A DNA stretch of 5,320 nucleotides from Myxococcales bacterium (GTDB taxonomy: Bacteria > Myxococcota > Bradymonadia > UBA7976 > UBA1532), in contig JAGQJJ010000335.1 of assembly GCA_020430675.1 (NCBI GenBank), forward strand, positions 1-5,320, given 5' to 3'. Below, piece after piece: positions 1 through 5,320 of the stretch. The position numbers and the translations under genes are program-made. The notes below the pieces were generated by a model that worked only from the letters and a program-made list of their open reading frames with translations, did not search any database and had not been told where the DNA came from. The first letter of the stretch is position 1; every line of letters begins with the position of its first letter.

Positions 1-2612
1 CGCTGGACTTCGAGGGCCGCATCCGCGGCGCCAACCCGGCCTGCACGCGCCTCCTCGGCCACGCGATCCACTCGTTTGTCGACCAGCCCTACCTCGACTT
101 CATCCACCCTGAGGACCGCCTCCGCGCGCAGCTCGACGTCGAGGGCGGCCCACCACCCGCCACCCAGATCGGCGTGCGCACCCGCGGCGCCGACGGCGAA
201 TATCGCTGGACCGTCTGGCTCATTCTGCCCTGGCCTTCCCGGCGCCGTCTGCTGGCGGTCGGGGGCGACTTCACCAGCCTGCAGCGCGCCCGCCGCCAAC
301 TCGCGCGCCTCAAGGAGATCGCCGACGACGTCGTCAACGCCACCTCCGACGCCATCTGGGACGTCGACCTCATCACCGGCCGCATCACCGGCAACCCGCA
401 GCTCTACGCCTTCCTGGGCCATGGGCCCGACGAAGTGCAGCTCGAATACGGCAACTGGCTGCAATACGTGCACCCCGACGACCGCGAGCGCGTCGCCCAG
501 GCCTTTGAAGAGCACCTCTGGGGCGACGCCCCCATGTACCACCTGGAGCACCGCCTGTTGCGCGCCGACGGCACCGAGCGCTGGGTTCTGGCCCGCGGCC
601 GCGTCGTCAGCCGCCAGCTCGGCGACCAGCCCCAACGCCTGGTGGGCAGCTACACCGACGTCACCGCGCGCCACGAAGCCGAGCTGGCCCTTCAACGCAG
701 TGAAGAGCGCGCCCGCATCATCCTCGACTCGGTCACCATCGCCCTGGTCATCGTGCGGCTGAGCGATGGTCAAGCCTGCTTCGCCAACGACCACGCCCGC
801 GACCTGTTCGGCGACGCCGTCGACGGCGACTTCGACTTCCTCAGCGCCACGACCGACCGCGCCCGCCTGCTCGACGAGCTCGACCAGTTCGGCCACGTCA
901 ACGGCTTCGAGCTGCCCTTCAACCACCCCGAAGGCGACGTGCTCTGGCTCATGACCTCGGGCACGCTCATCGAGTTCGACGGCAAGCCGGCCATGCTCGC
1001 GACCTTCGCCGACATCTCGGCCCGCCGCCAGGCCGAGCGAGCGGTGCTCGACCGCAACGCCACGCTCGACCTCTTGCTGAGCACCACCAACGACGGCGTC
1101 TGGGACTGGAACCTGGCCACCGACCGCGTGCGCTACAGCCCGCGCTGGGCCGAGATGCTCGGCTACCGGCCCGCCGACCTGCCCGACCGCGCCGACACCT
1201 GGCGTCGCCTCATCCTGCCGCCCGACCGCCCGCTCGCCGAGTACCGCATCCGCGCCCACCTCGAGCGCGACCTGCCGCTCGAATACACCGCGCGCTTCCT
1301 GCACCGCGACGGCAGCGTCCGCTGGATGGTGGTGCGCGGTCAGGCGACGCGCGACGACGCCGGCCGCCCGCAGCGCGTCTTCGGCGTGCACACCGACATC
1401 ACCGAGCAGATGCACGCCCGCGACGCCCGCCAGCGCATGGAAGCCCGGCTGCAAAAAGCCCAGCGCGGCGACAGCTTGCAGATCATGGCCAAAGGCGTCG
1501 CCCACGACTTCAACAACCTGCTGCTCGCCATCATCGGCAACTCTGAGCTGGCCCTGCTCGACGTGCCCGGCGACAACGAGACCGCCGTCGCGCTCGGCGA
1601 GATCGCCGCCGCCGCCCGCCGCGCCGGCGAACTCTGCAGCCAGCTCATCAGCTATGCCGGCGAAGACGCCATCCAACTCGGCTCGGTCGACGTCTCGCGC
1701 CTCATCCGCGAGATGAGCGCCCTGCTCGAAGCCTCCACCTCGCGCAAGGCCGAGATCGTGCTGCCCGACGACCACGCCCTGCCCCCCGTCGAGGCCGACC
1801 CCACGCGGCTGCGGCAGGTCGTGATGAGCATCGTGCTCAACGCCAGCGACGCCTTCGGCACCCATCCCGGCCGCATCACCATCCGCACCGGCGTGCTCGA
1901 CGCCGCGACCCCGCCGGAACCCTTCGACCTGTGCACCGACGAGCTGCCACCCGGCCGCTTTGTGCACATCGACGTCATCGACGACGGCTGCGGCATCGAC
2001 CGCGAGCATCTGCCGCGCGTCTTCGACCCGTTTTTCACCACCAAGGGCGGCCACGGCCGCGGCCTGGGCCTCGCCGCGTCGGTCGGCATCGTGCGGCGCC
2101 ACGGCGGCGCCCTCAAGATCCGCAGCATCCTCGGCCAGGGCACCTGCGTGCGCCTGCTCCTGCCCGCGCCTGACACCGGCCTCGCCGCCGCCGCCCGCCC
2201 GCGCCGCGCCGTCGAGTCCGACCCGGTGCTCTTCCGCGGTGACGGACGCGTGCTCTTTGTCGACGACGAAGAGGCCATCCGCGACATGGCCCGCAAGGTG
2301 CTCGAGCGCGCCGGCTTCGACGTGCGGCTCGCCACCCATGGCGAAGAGGCGGTCGCCTGCTTCCAGCACGAAGGCGACCAGGTGCGCCTTGTCCTGCTCG
2401 ACCTGACCATGCCGCGCCTCGACGGCATCGAGGTCTTCCACCTGCTGCGCGCCATGCGCGCCGACGTGCCCATCGTCCTGATGAGCGGCTTCCCCGAGCA
2501 CGCCGCCACGCGCACCGTCACCGATGAACCCTGCGTCGAGTTCCTGCCCAAGCCCTTCACCCGCACCGAGCTGCTCGGCCGCATCGATCGCCTGCTCAAC
2601 GGCCAGGGCTGA
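1..2612 (+). CDS. Multi-PAS hybrid sensor histidine kinase with C-terminal receiver domain (5' end outside window)
   Basis: The frame is open from base 3, giving 869 visible residues; the true start lies upstream. The GTG at 174 falls inside a PAS domain, so it is not the start. Domains in visible-residue numbering: PAS1 about 1-95 (entered near its beginning), a short charged linker, PAS2 about 110-225 (ends GSYTDVTARHEAE), PAS3 235-347 and PAS4 354-475 (ends GVHTDITEQ). HisKA is about 479-547 with the H-box GVAHDFNNLL and phospho-acceptor His501. HATPase_c is about 593-723, with N-box Asn613, G1 box DDGCG from Asp660, FDPFFTTK from 674 and G2 box GRGLGL. The receiver domain is 748-865, with Asp754/755, phospho-acceptor Asp800, Ser828 and Lys850. 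All catalytic residues expected of an active kinase and receiver are present. No membrane segment or DNA-binding domain is visible. By family knowledge it autophosphorylates on His and can pass phosphate to its own Asp; a further His-phosphotransfer or regulator partner is not in the window. The signal is unknown. Confidence 0.95.
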   Translation, partial: LDFEGRIRGANPACTRLLGHAIHSFVDQPYLDFIHPEDRLRAQLDVEGGPPPATQIGVRTRGADGEYRWTVWLILPWPSRRRLLAVGGDFTSLQRARRQLARLKEIADDVVNATSDAIWDVDLITGRITGNPQLYAFLGHGPDEVQLEYGNWLQYVHPDDRERVAQAFEEHLWGDAPMYHLEHRLLRADGTERWVLARGRVVSRQLGDQPQRLVGSYTDVTARHEAELALQRSEERARIILDSVTIALVIVRLSDGQACFANDHARDLFGDAVDGDFDFLSATTDRARLLDELDQFGHVNGFELPFNHPEGDVLWLMTSGTLIEFDGKPAMLATFADISARRQAERAVLDRNATLDLLLSTTNDGVWDWNLATDRVRYSPRWAEMLGYRPADLPDRADTWRRLILPPDRPLAEYRIRAHLERDLPLEYTARFLHRDGSVRWMVVRGQATRDDAGRPQRVFGVHTDITEQMHARDARQRMEARLQKAQRGDSLQIMAKGVAHDFNNLLLAIIGNSELALLDVPGDNETAVALGEIAAAARRAGELCSQLISYAGEDAIQLGSVDVSRLIREMSALLEASTSRKAEIVLPDDHALPPVEADPTRLRQVVMSIVLNASDAFGTHPGRITIRTGVLDAATPPEPFDLCTDELPPGRFVHIDVIDDGCGIDREHLPRVFDPFFTTKGGHGRGLGLAASVGIVRRHGGALKIRSILGQGTCVRLLLPAPDTGLAAAARPRRAVESDPVLFRGDGRVLFVDDEEAIRDMARKVLERAGFDVRLATHGEEAVACFQHEGDQVRLVLLDLTMPRLDGIEVFHLLRAMRADVPIVLMSGFPEHAATRTVTDEPCVEFLPKPFTRTELLGRIDRLLNGQG

Positions 2613-2620
2613 CCACGCGG

Positions 2621-2639
2621 CGGCGGTTGACCACCGCCG
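2621..2639 (+). other. Short perfect inverted repeat after the kinase gene
   Basis: CGGCGGT (2621-2627) and ACCGCCG (2633-2639) are perfect reverse complements with a 5-base loop, starting eight bases after the kinase stop codon. No run of T follows, so it is a poor fit to an intrinsic terminator. The loop and one arm base form the TTGACC of a possible promoter for trpS, so the repeat could also be a binding site overlapping that -35 element. Its role is inference. Confidence 0.4.
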
Positions 2640-2656
2640 AGACGGTGCGCTAGAAG
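2627..2656 (+). promoter_or_regulatory. Possible sigma70 promoter for trpS
   Basis: TTGACC (2627-2632, five of six bases matching the -35 consensus) is followed after 18 bases by TAGAAG (2651-2656, four of six matching -10). Transcription would begin near 2663, leaving a leader of about 30 bases before the trpS ATG. That is too short for an attenuator or T-box. The match is moderate and judged by eye. Confidence 0.4.
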
Positions 2657-2691
2657 CGTCGGGCGCCTGCCTCAACGCCACGGAGATCCCG

Positions 2692-3717
2692 ATGAACGAG
2701 AAGAAGGTCGTCCTGACCGGCATCAAGCCGACCGGCAGCCCGCATCTCGGCAACTACCTCGGCGCCATTCGCCCCGCGCTCGAGCTGGCCGCCCGGCCCG
2801 ACACGGTGCCGCTCTACTTCATCGCCGACTACCACGCGGTGACCTCGGTGCATGACAAGGAGCGCCTGCGCCACCTGACCTACGAGGTCGCCGCCACCTG
2901 GCTGGCCTGCGGCCTCGACCCCGAGCGCTGCCTGTTCTACCGGCAGTCCGACATCCCCGAAGTCTTCGAGCTCTCGTGGCTGCTCTCGTGCTTCACGCCC
3001 AAGGGCTTCATGAACAAGATGCACGCCTACAAGGCCGCGGTCGCCGACAACGAAGCGGCCGGCCGCGACCCCGATGACGGCGTGAACATCGGCCTGTACA
3101 CCTACCCCATCCTGATGGCGGCCGACATCGTGCTCTTCGACTGCGATCTGGTCCCGGTGGGCCGCGACCAGGTGCAGCACGTCGAGATCGCCCGCGACAT
3201 CGCCGAGCGGCTCAACCGCGCGCTGAAGAACAAGAAGGCCCTGCGACTGCCGCGCCCGATGGTCGTCGAACAGGCCGCCGTCGTCACCGGCCTTGACGGT
3301 CGCAAGATGAGCAAGAGCTACGACAATACGCTGCCCCTCTTCGCCCCGCCGAAGACGCTGCGCAAGCTGATCAACGGCATCCGCACCGACTCGCGCCCCG
3401 CCGATGCGCCCAAGGACCCAGCCGAATCGCTCATCTTCGAGCTGTACAAGGGCCTCGCGTCGCCCGAAGACACCCAGGCCCTCGCCGAGCGGTACCAGGC
3501 AGGCATCTCATGGGGCGAAGCCAAGCAGGCCCTCTTCGAAGCCTTTGAGCGGCAGTTCGCCGAGCCGCGCGAACGCTACGCCGAGCTGATGGCCAACCCC
3601 GAGCGCATCGACGCCTTGCTCAACGAAGGCGCCGAGCGCGCCCGCGCCATCGCCCGCCGCGTGCTCCAGCGCGTGCGCGACGCCCTCGGCAGCACCGCAC
3701 AACGCTTGATCATCTGA
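2692..3717 (+). CDS. trpS: Tryptophan--tRNA ligase (tryptophanyl-tRNA synthetase)
   Basis: The gene encodes a 341-residue class Ic aminoacyl-tRNA synthetase that activates tryptophan with ATP and charges tRNA-Trp in the cytoplasm. The ATG at 2692 is chosen because GGAG lies six bases upstream and because TGIKPTGSPHLGNYLGA, the usual N-terminal strand and HIGH-equivalent motif (HLGN, 18-21), begins at residue 9. The frame is open further upstream only within the kinase gene. Other family marks are YFIADYHAVT at 42-51, YPILMAADI at 138-146 (Asp145 aligns by eye with the Asp that contacts the indole nitrogen in the Bacillus enzyme), VPVGRDQVQH at 154-163, and the intact KMSKS loop at 205-209 followed by YDNT. 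The helical C-terminal region ends with the usual LNEGAERARAIA stretch. Length is normal for the compact bacterial form (about 330-350). Neighbours are unrelated, and no tryptophan biosynthesis gene is seen. Confidence 0.96.
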   Translation: MNEKKVVLTGIKPTGSPHLGNYLGAIRPALELAARPDTVPLYFIADYHAVTSVHDKERLRHLTYEVAATWLACGLDPERCLFYRQSDIPEVFELSWLLSCFTPKGFMNKMHAYKAAVADNEAAGRDPDDGVNIGLYTYPILMAADIVLFDCDLVPVGRDQVQHVEIARDIAERLNRALKNKKALRLPRPMVVEQAAVVTGLDGRKMSKSYDNTLPLFAPPKTLRKLINGIRTDSRPADAPKDPAESLIFELYKGLASPEDTQALAERYQAGISWGEAKQALFEAFERQFAEPRERYAELMANPERIDALLNEGAERARAIARRVLQRVRDALGSTAQRLII

Positions 3718-3734
3718 CCAGATGTGCAGATAAA
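3706..3734 (+). promoter_or_regulatory. Possible sigma70 promoter for the VOC-family gene
   Basis: TTGATC (3706-3711, inside the last codons of trpS) is followed after 17 bases by GATAAA (3729-3734), each matching consensus at four of six positions. The GATAAAT patch is conspicuously AT-rich for this genome. It would give a leader of about 80 bases before the ATG at 3821. This is inference from eye-matching. Confidence 0.33.
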
Positions 3735-3782
3735 TCGACATCGCGGCCGGACAGATCGCCGGCTCGATCCCTAGTCATAGGG
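3711..3782 (+). other. Cluster of small palindromes between trpS and the VOC-family gene
   Basis: Several short inverted repeats sit between the end of trpS and the next gene. CATCTG/CAGATG (3711-3724, 2-base centre) covers the trpS stop codon. GCCGG/CCGGC is at 3746-3763, GATCG/CGATC at 3754-3769, and CCCTA-GTCA-TAGGG at 3769-3782. The middle two overlap and exclude each other as hairpins. None is followed by a T-run, so no intrinsic terminator is evident. They may be regulator sites, weak terminators or chance in GC-rich DNA. Confidence 0.3.
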
Positions 3783-3810
3783 GCTGCGCAGAACAGTCAG
3801 AGACGCGCCC

Positions 3811-3816
3811 AGGAGG
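3811..3816 (+). promoter_or_regulatory. Ribosome binding site of the VOC-family gene
   Basis: AGGAGG, a full Shine-Dalgarno core within the run AGGAGGAGAG, lies four bases before the ATG at 3821. It fixes the start of the VOC-family gene and suggests efficient translation. Confidence 0.8.
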
Positions 3817-3820
3817 AGAG

Positions 3821-4600
3821 ATGAGCAAGTCCGCGAACCATTTTGTCTGGTACGACCTGACCACCACCGATCCCGACGCGGCCATCGCCTTCTACACCGA
3901 GGTGATCGGGTGGAAGACGAGCGACGCGCACCAGGGCGACTACACCATGTACGGCAACAGCGAGACCACCCTCGGTGGCTTCTCGCAGCTTCCCAAAGAA
4001 GCCGCCGCCCACGGCGTGCCCCCGCACTGGATGGTGTACGTCGCCAGCGACCACCTCGAGACCACCATCAGCAAAGCCACCGGCCTCGGCGCCTCGGTGC
4101 AGGTGCCGCCCACGGTCATCCCCGACGCCGGCCGCTTTGCGGTGCTGCGCGACCCCCAGGGCGCCACCTTTGCGCTCTACGAGTCGACCAAGGCCTACGA
4201 GCTCGACCCGCCCAAGACCCAGCTCGGCCGCTTCTCGTGGCATGAGATGTACGCCGACGATCCCGAGACGGCGTTCAAGTTCTACAGCGACCTGTTCGGC
4301 TGGGCCGAAGCGGGCCGCATGCCGCTGCCCGGCCTGGGCGACTACGTGATGTTCAAGGGCGACTTCGAACTGCACCGCGGCGGCTTCGCCGCCAAGCCGC
4401 CCCCGATGGCCAAGGCGCCCTCCAACTGGCTGTTCTACATCACCGTCGCCGACCTCGACGCCACGCTCGACGTCGTCAAGCGCCTCGGCGGCGACGTGTG
4501 GAACGGCCCGATGGAGGTGCCGGGCGGCGATGTTGTCGCGATGTGCCACGACCCGCAGGGCGCCGCTTTTGCGCTGCATATGACCCCCGCGAACCGCTGA
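3821..4600 (+). CDS. VOC superfamily (glyoxalase/bleomycin-resistance fold) protein with two VOC domains, CFP32/Rv0577-like
   Basis: The product has 259 residues and two tandem VOC domains, about 7-121 and 137-255. The repeats align clearly: DPDAAIAFYTEVIGW (17-31) with DPETAFKFYSDLFGW (147-161), and DPQGATFALY (111-120) with DPQGAAFALH (244-253). Length, duplication and the W-x-D/E-L/M strand start match the mycobacterial CFP32/Rv0577 (27 kDa antigen) group, often labelled glyoxalase although the reaction is not firmly established. By hand alignment, the positions that carry His in the first strand and Glu in the last strand of metal-binding VOC enzymes are Trp10 and Ala118 in the first domain and Trp140 and Ala251 in the second. 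A classical glyoxalase I metal site is therefore unlikely, and a ligand-binding or cofactor role is possible. No signal peptide or membrane segment is seen, so it is probably cytoplasmic. The start is fixed by AGGAGG four bases upstream. A strong hairpin follows the gene. Confidence 0.9.
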   Translation: MSKSANHFVWYDLTTTDPDAAIAFYTEVIGWKTSDAHQGDYTMYGNSETTLGGFSQLPKEAAAHGVPPHWMVYVASDHLETTISKATGLGASVQVPPTVIPDAGRFAVLRDPQGATFALYESTKAYELDPPKTQLGRFSWHEMYADDPETAFKFYSDLFGWAEAGRMPLPGLGDYVMFKGDFELHRGGFAAKPPPMAKAPSNWLFYITVADLDATLDVVKRLGGDVWNGPMEVPGGDVVAMCHDPQGAAFALHMTPANR

Positions 4601-4614
4601 CCCCGGCGTGACCG

Positions 4615-4641
4615 CCCCGCCCGCCATCAGGGTGGGCGGGG
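4615..4641 (+). terminator. Strong GC-rich hairpin, probable terminator of the VOC-family gene
   Basis: CCCCGCCCGCC (4615-4625) pairs with GGTGGGCGGGG (4631-4641) around the loop ATCAG, giving 11 base pairs with one G-T pair. GAC/GTC on the outside could lengthen it with a small bulge. It begins 14 bases after the stop codon. The tract that follows contains only ATTT rather than a proper T-run, so termination efficiency is uncertain, but it is the most stable stem I can see in the window's gaps. Confidence 0.6.
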
Positions 4642-4670
4642 GTCGGCGACGATTTGAGCGCAAAGAACCG

Positions 4671-4699
4671 TTGCGTACCTACCTTGGGGCCCGTAGCAT
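4671..4699 (+). promoter_or_regulatory. Possible promoter for the Nudix gene
   Basis: TTGCGT (4671-4676) and TAGCAT (4694-4699) are 17 bases apart and match the sigma70 -35 and -10 consensus at three and four of six positions. They fall just downstream of the strong hairpin, where a new promoter would be expected. Transcription would start near 4706, leaving a very short leader. The match is weak. Confidence 0.3.
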
Positions 4700-4718
4700 A
4701 CATAGGCCCACACCAAGG
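4682..4718 (+). other. Possible stem pairing with the Nudix ribosome binding site
   Basis: CCTTGG (4682-4687) is the exact reverse complement of CCAAGG (4713-4718), which overlaps the Shine-Dalgarno sequence of the Nudix gene. Inside it GGCC (4688-4691) can pair with GGCC (4705-4708), leaving a 4-base bulge and a 13-base loop. In a transcript starting upstream of 4682 this could mask the ribosome binding site. A transcript starting near 4706 would lack the left arm. Chance pairing is quite possible. Confidence 0.25.
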
Positions 4719-4721
4719 AGG
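4716..4721 (+). promoter_or_regulatory. Ribosome binding site of the Nudix gene
   Basis: AGGAGG lies four bases before the ATG at 4726. It decides the start in favour of that ATG over the in-frame TTG at 4654, which has no such site and lies just beyond the terminator-like hairpin. Confidence 0.8.
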
Positions 4722-4725
4722 CGCG

Positions 4726-5235
4726 ATGCTCACGATCGTGGTCCGCCCCGCCAAGCACTCGGCCGGCTTCCTGATCCTCAGCGGTGCGCGCGTTCTCTTG
4801 CTGCGGCGCGCGCCTCAAGTGCGCAACGGCGACACCTGGGGCCTGCCCGGCGGTCAGATCGACCGTCGTGAGGCCGCCTACGCTGCCGCCGTTCGTGAAT
4901 CGGTCGAAGAGCTCGCTGGCCTGCCTGCCCATGCCATCGTCGGTGCCGCCGCGGTGCAACGGGGCGCGCGGCGCTACGAGGTCTTCGCCTGCCGCGCCCC
5001 ACGCCGTTTGCGCCGCGACTGGTCGCCGCGGCTCAACCACGAGCACGTCGACTTCATCTGGGCCGACTGGCGCTGGCTGTTCCAGCGCCGCGCGAACCTG
5101 CACCCGGTGCTCGGCGCCTTGCTCGGCGCCCGCGATGGCCGGCGATGGCTCGAACGCATGCTGATGACGCCCGACGCCGAGCATCTTCCGGGTGGACGCC
5201 GCCTCAGCGATGGTGTACGCCCGGCATGCGCCTGA
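4726..5235 (+). CDS. Small Nudix hydrolase family protein
   Basis: The 169-residue product has a Nudix fold. By family knowledge such enzymes hydrolyse a nucleoside diphosphate linked to another group, using Mg2+ or Mn2+ bound by the Nudix box glutamates; the substrate here cannot be told. The lead-in GFLILSGARVLLLRRAP (14-30) and DTWGLPGGQID (36-46) are typical. The box reads Gly43, five residues, Glu49, seven residues, then RESVEELAGL (57-66). Glu58, Glu61 and Glu62 are kept. Ser59 replaces the usual hydrophobic residue, and the final glycine comes one residue late (Gly65, with Ala64 at its normal place). PRLNHEHVDFIW (101-112) resembles the P-x-L-N-x-E-H-x-x-x-x-W element after the box in many Nudix proteins. 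The C-terminal 35 residues are Arg-rich and match nothing I know. The protein is probably cytoplasmic, with no signal peptide or membrane segment. It follows a terminator-like hairpin and is probably transcribed on its own. Confidence 0.88.
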   Translation: MLTIVVRPAKHSAGFLILSGARVLLLRRAPQVRNGDTWGLPGGQIDRREAAYAAAVRESVEELAGLPAHAIVGAAAVQRGARRYEVFACRAPRRLRRDWSPRLNHEHVDFIWADWRWLFQRRANLHPVLGALLGARDGRRWLERMLMTPDAEHLPGGRRLSDGVRPACA

Positions 5236-5320
5236 CCGGAGTGGTCGGCCGGTTGACATTCGCCACGGCCCGCCCACTGCCCGACAAGGCCGATCGCGTC
5301 GCGCACCGCTGACATGGGGC

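Noticed and set aside
76..762. Plus-strand open frame of 228 codons in another phase of the kinase
   Set aside because: It is a low-complexity Ser/Thr/Pro/Ala translation typical of an out-of-frame reading, and the PAS domains in the correct frame account for this DNA.
1652..2599. Long open frame of 315 codons on the minus strand opposite the kinase
   Set aside because: It is Ser/Arg/Pro-rich with no recognisable domain and lies wholly antisense to the well-supported HATPase and receiver domains. Such frames are expected in DNA with G/C at nearly all third positions.
2524..2691. Upstream extension of the trpS frame
   Set aside because: It overlaps the kinase receiver domain and reads as low-complexity Ser/Pro sequence. 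The family N-terminus begins at the ATG at 2692.
3797..4663. Open frame of 288 codons on the minus strand opposite the VOC gene
   Set aside because: Its composition (Gly, Val, His, Arg, Ala-rich) is that of an antisense shadow of a high-GC gene. No motif was seen, and the plus-strand gene has clear domains and a strong ribosome binding site.
4654..4725. TTG start giving a Nudix protein 24 residues longer
   Set aside because: No ribosome binding site precedes it, it lies almost on the terminator-like hairpin, and the ATG at 4726 has AGGAGG at good spacing.
5253..5258. Perfect TTGACA -35 hexamer after the Nudix gene
   Set aside because: No acceptable -10 hexamer is found 15-19 bases downstream (the region is CGCCCACTGCCC), so no promoter is called; the next gene is outside the window.
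4627..5277. Open frame of 216 codons on the minus strand opposite the Nudix gene
   Set aside because: It shows no domain, and the plus-strand Nudix gene with its conserved box and AGGAGG explains the region.
5241..5311. Short open frame after the Nudix stop, considered as a frameshifted tail or a small gene
   Set aside because: It is only about 23 codons from a GTG without a ribosome binding site, and nothing links it to the Nudix family.
1..5320. Search for mobile elements, CRISPR repeats, tRNA or rRNA genes, toxin-antitoxin or defence systems
   Set aside because: No transposase motif, direct repeat array, cloverleaf, attachment site or paired small genes were seen on either strand; the genes present are ordinary families.

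Overview
The window is a stretch of very GC-rich bacterial chromosome (roughly 70% G+C by eye, with third codon positions almost always G or C). All recognisable genes are on the + strand. Base composition, the HDFNN-type hybrid sensor kinase, the short tryptophanyl-tRNA synthetase and strong AGGAGG ribosome binding sites suggest a high-GC proteobacterium. A betaproteobacterium is my guess, but nothing in the window proves the lineage.

Layout from left to right: (1) positions 1-2612 hold the 3' part of a hybrid sensor histidine kinase whose start lies outside the window. Four consecutive PAS domains are visible, followed by a HisKA/HATPase_c kinase core and a C-terminal receiver domain. (2) A 79-base gap carries a perfect short inverted repeat and a sigma70-like promoter. 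(3) trpS, tryptophanyl-tRNA synthetase, occupies 2692-3717. (4) A 103-base gap has several small palindromes and a possible promoter. (5) A two-domain VOC (glyoxalase-fold) protein of the CFP32/Rv0577 type occupies 3821-4600 and is followed by a very strong GC hairpin. (6) A 125-base gap holds that hairpin, a possible promoter and a possible structure pairing with the ribosome binding site. (7) A small Nudix hydrolase occupies 4726-5235. The last 85 bases contain no gene I can support.

The four genes do not look like one functional operon. They are separated by gaps of about 80-125 bases, each downstream gene has its own ribosome binding site and a possible promoter, and at least one gap has a terminator-like hairpin. 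The functions (signal transduction, translation, VOC-fold protein, Nudix hydrolysis) share no obvious pathway. I found no mobile element, CRISPR array, RNA gene, phage gene or toxin-antitoxin pair, and no convincing new system. The points most worth a second look are small: a Nudix box with a one-residue offset before its last glycine, a VOC protein apparently without the canonical metal ligands in both halves, and small inverted repeats placed over likely regulatory signals.
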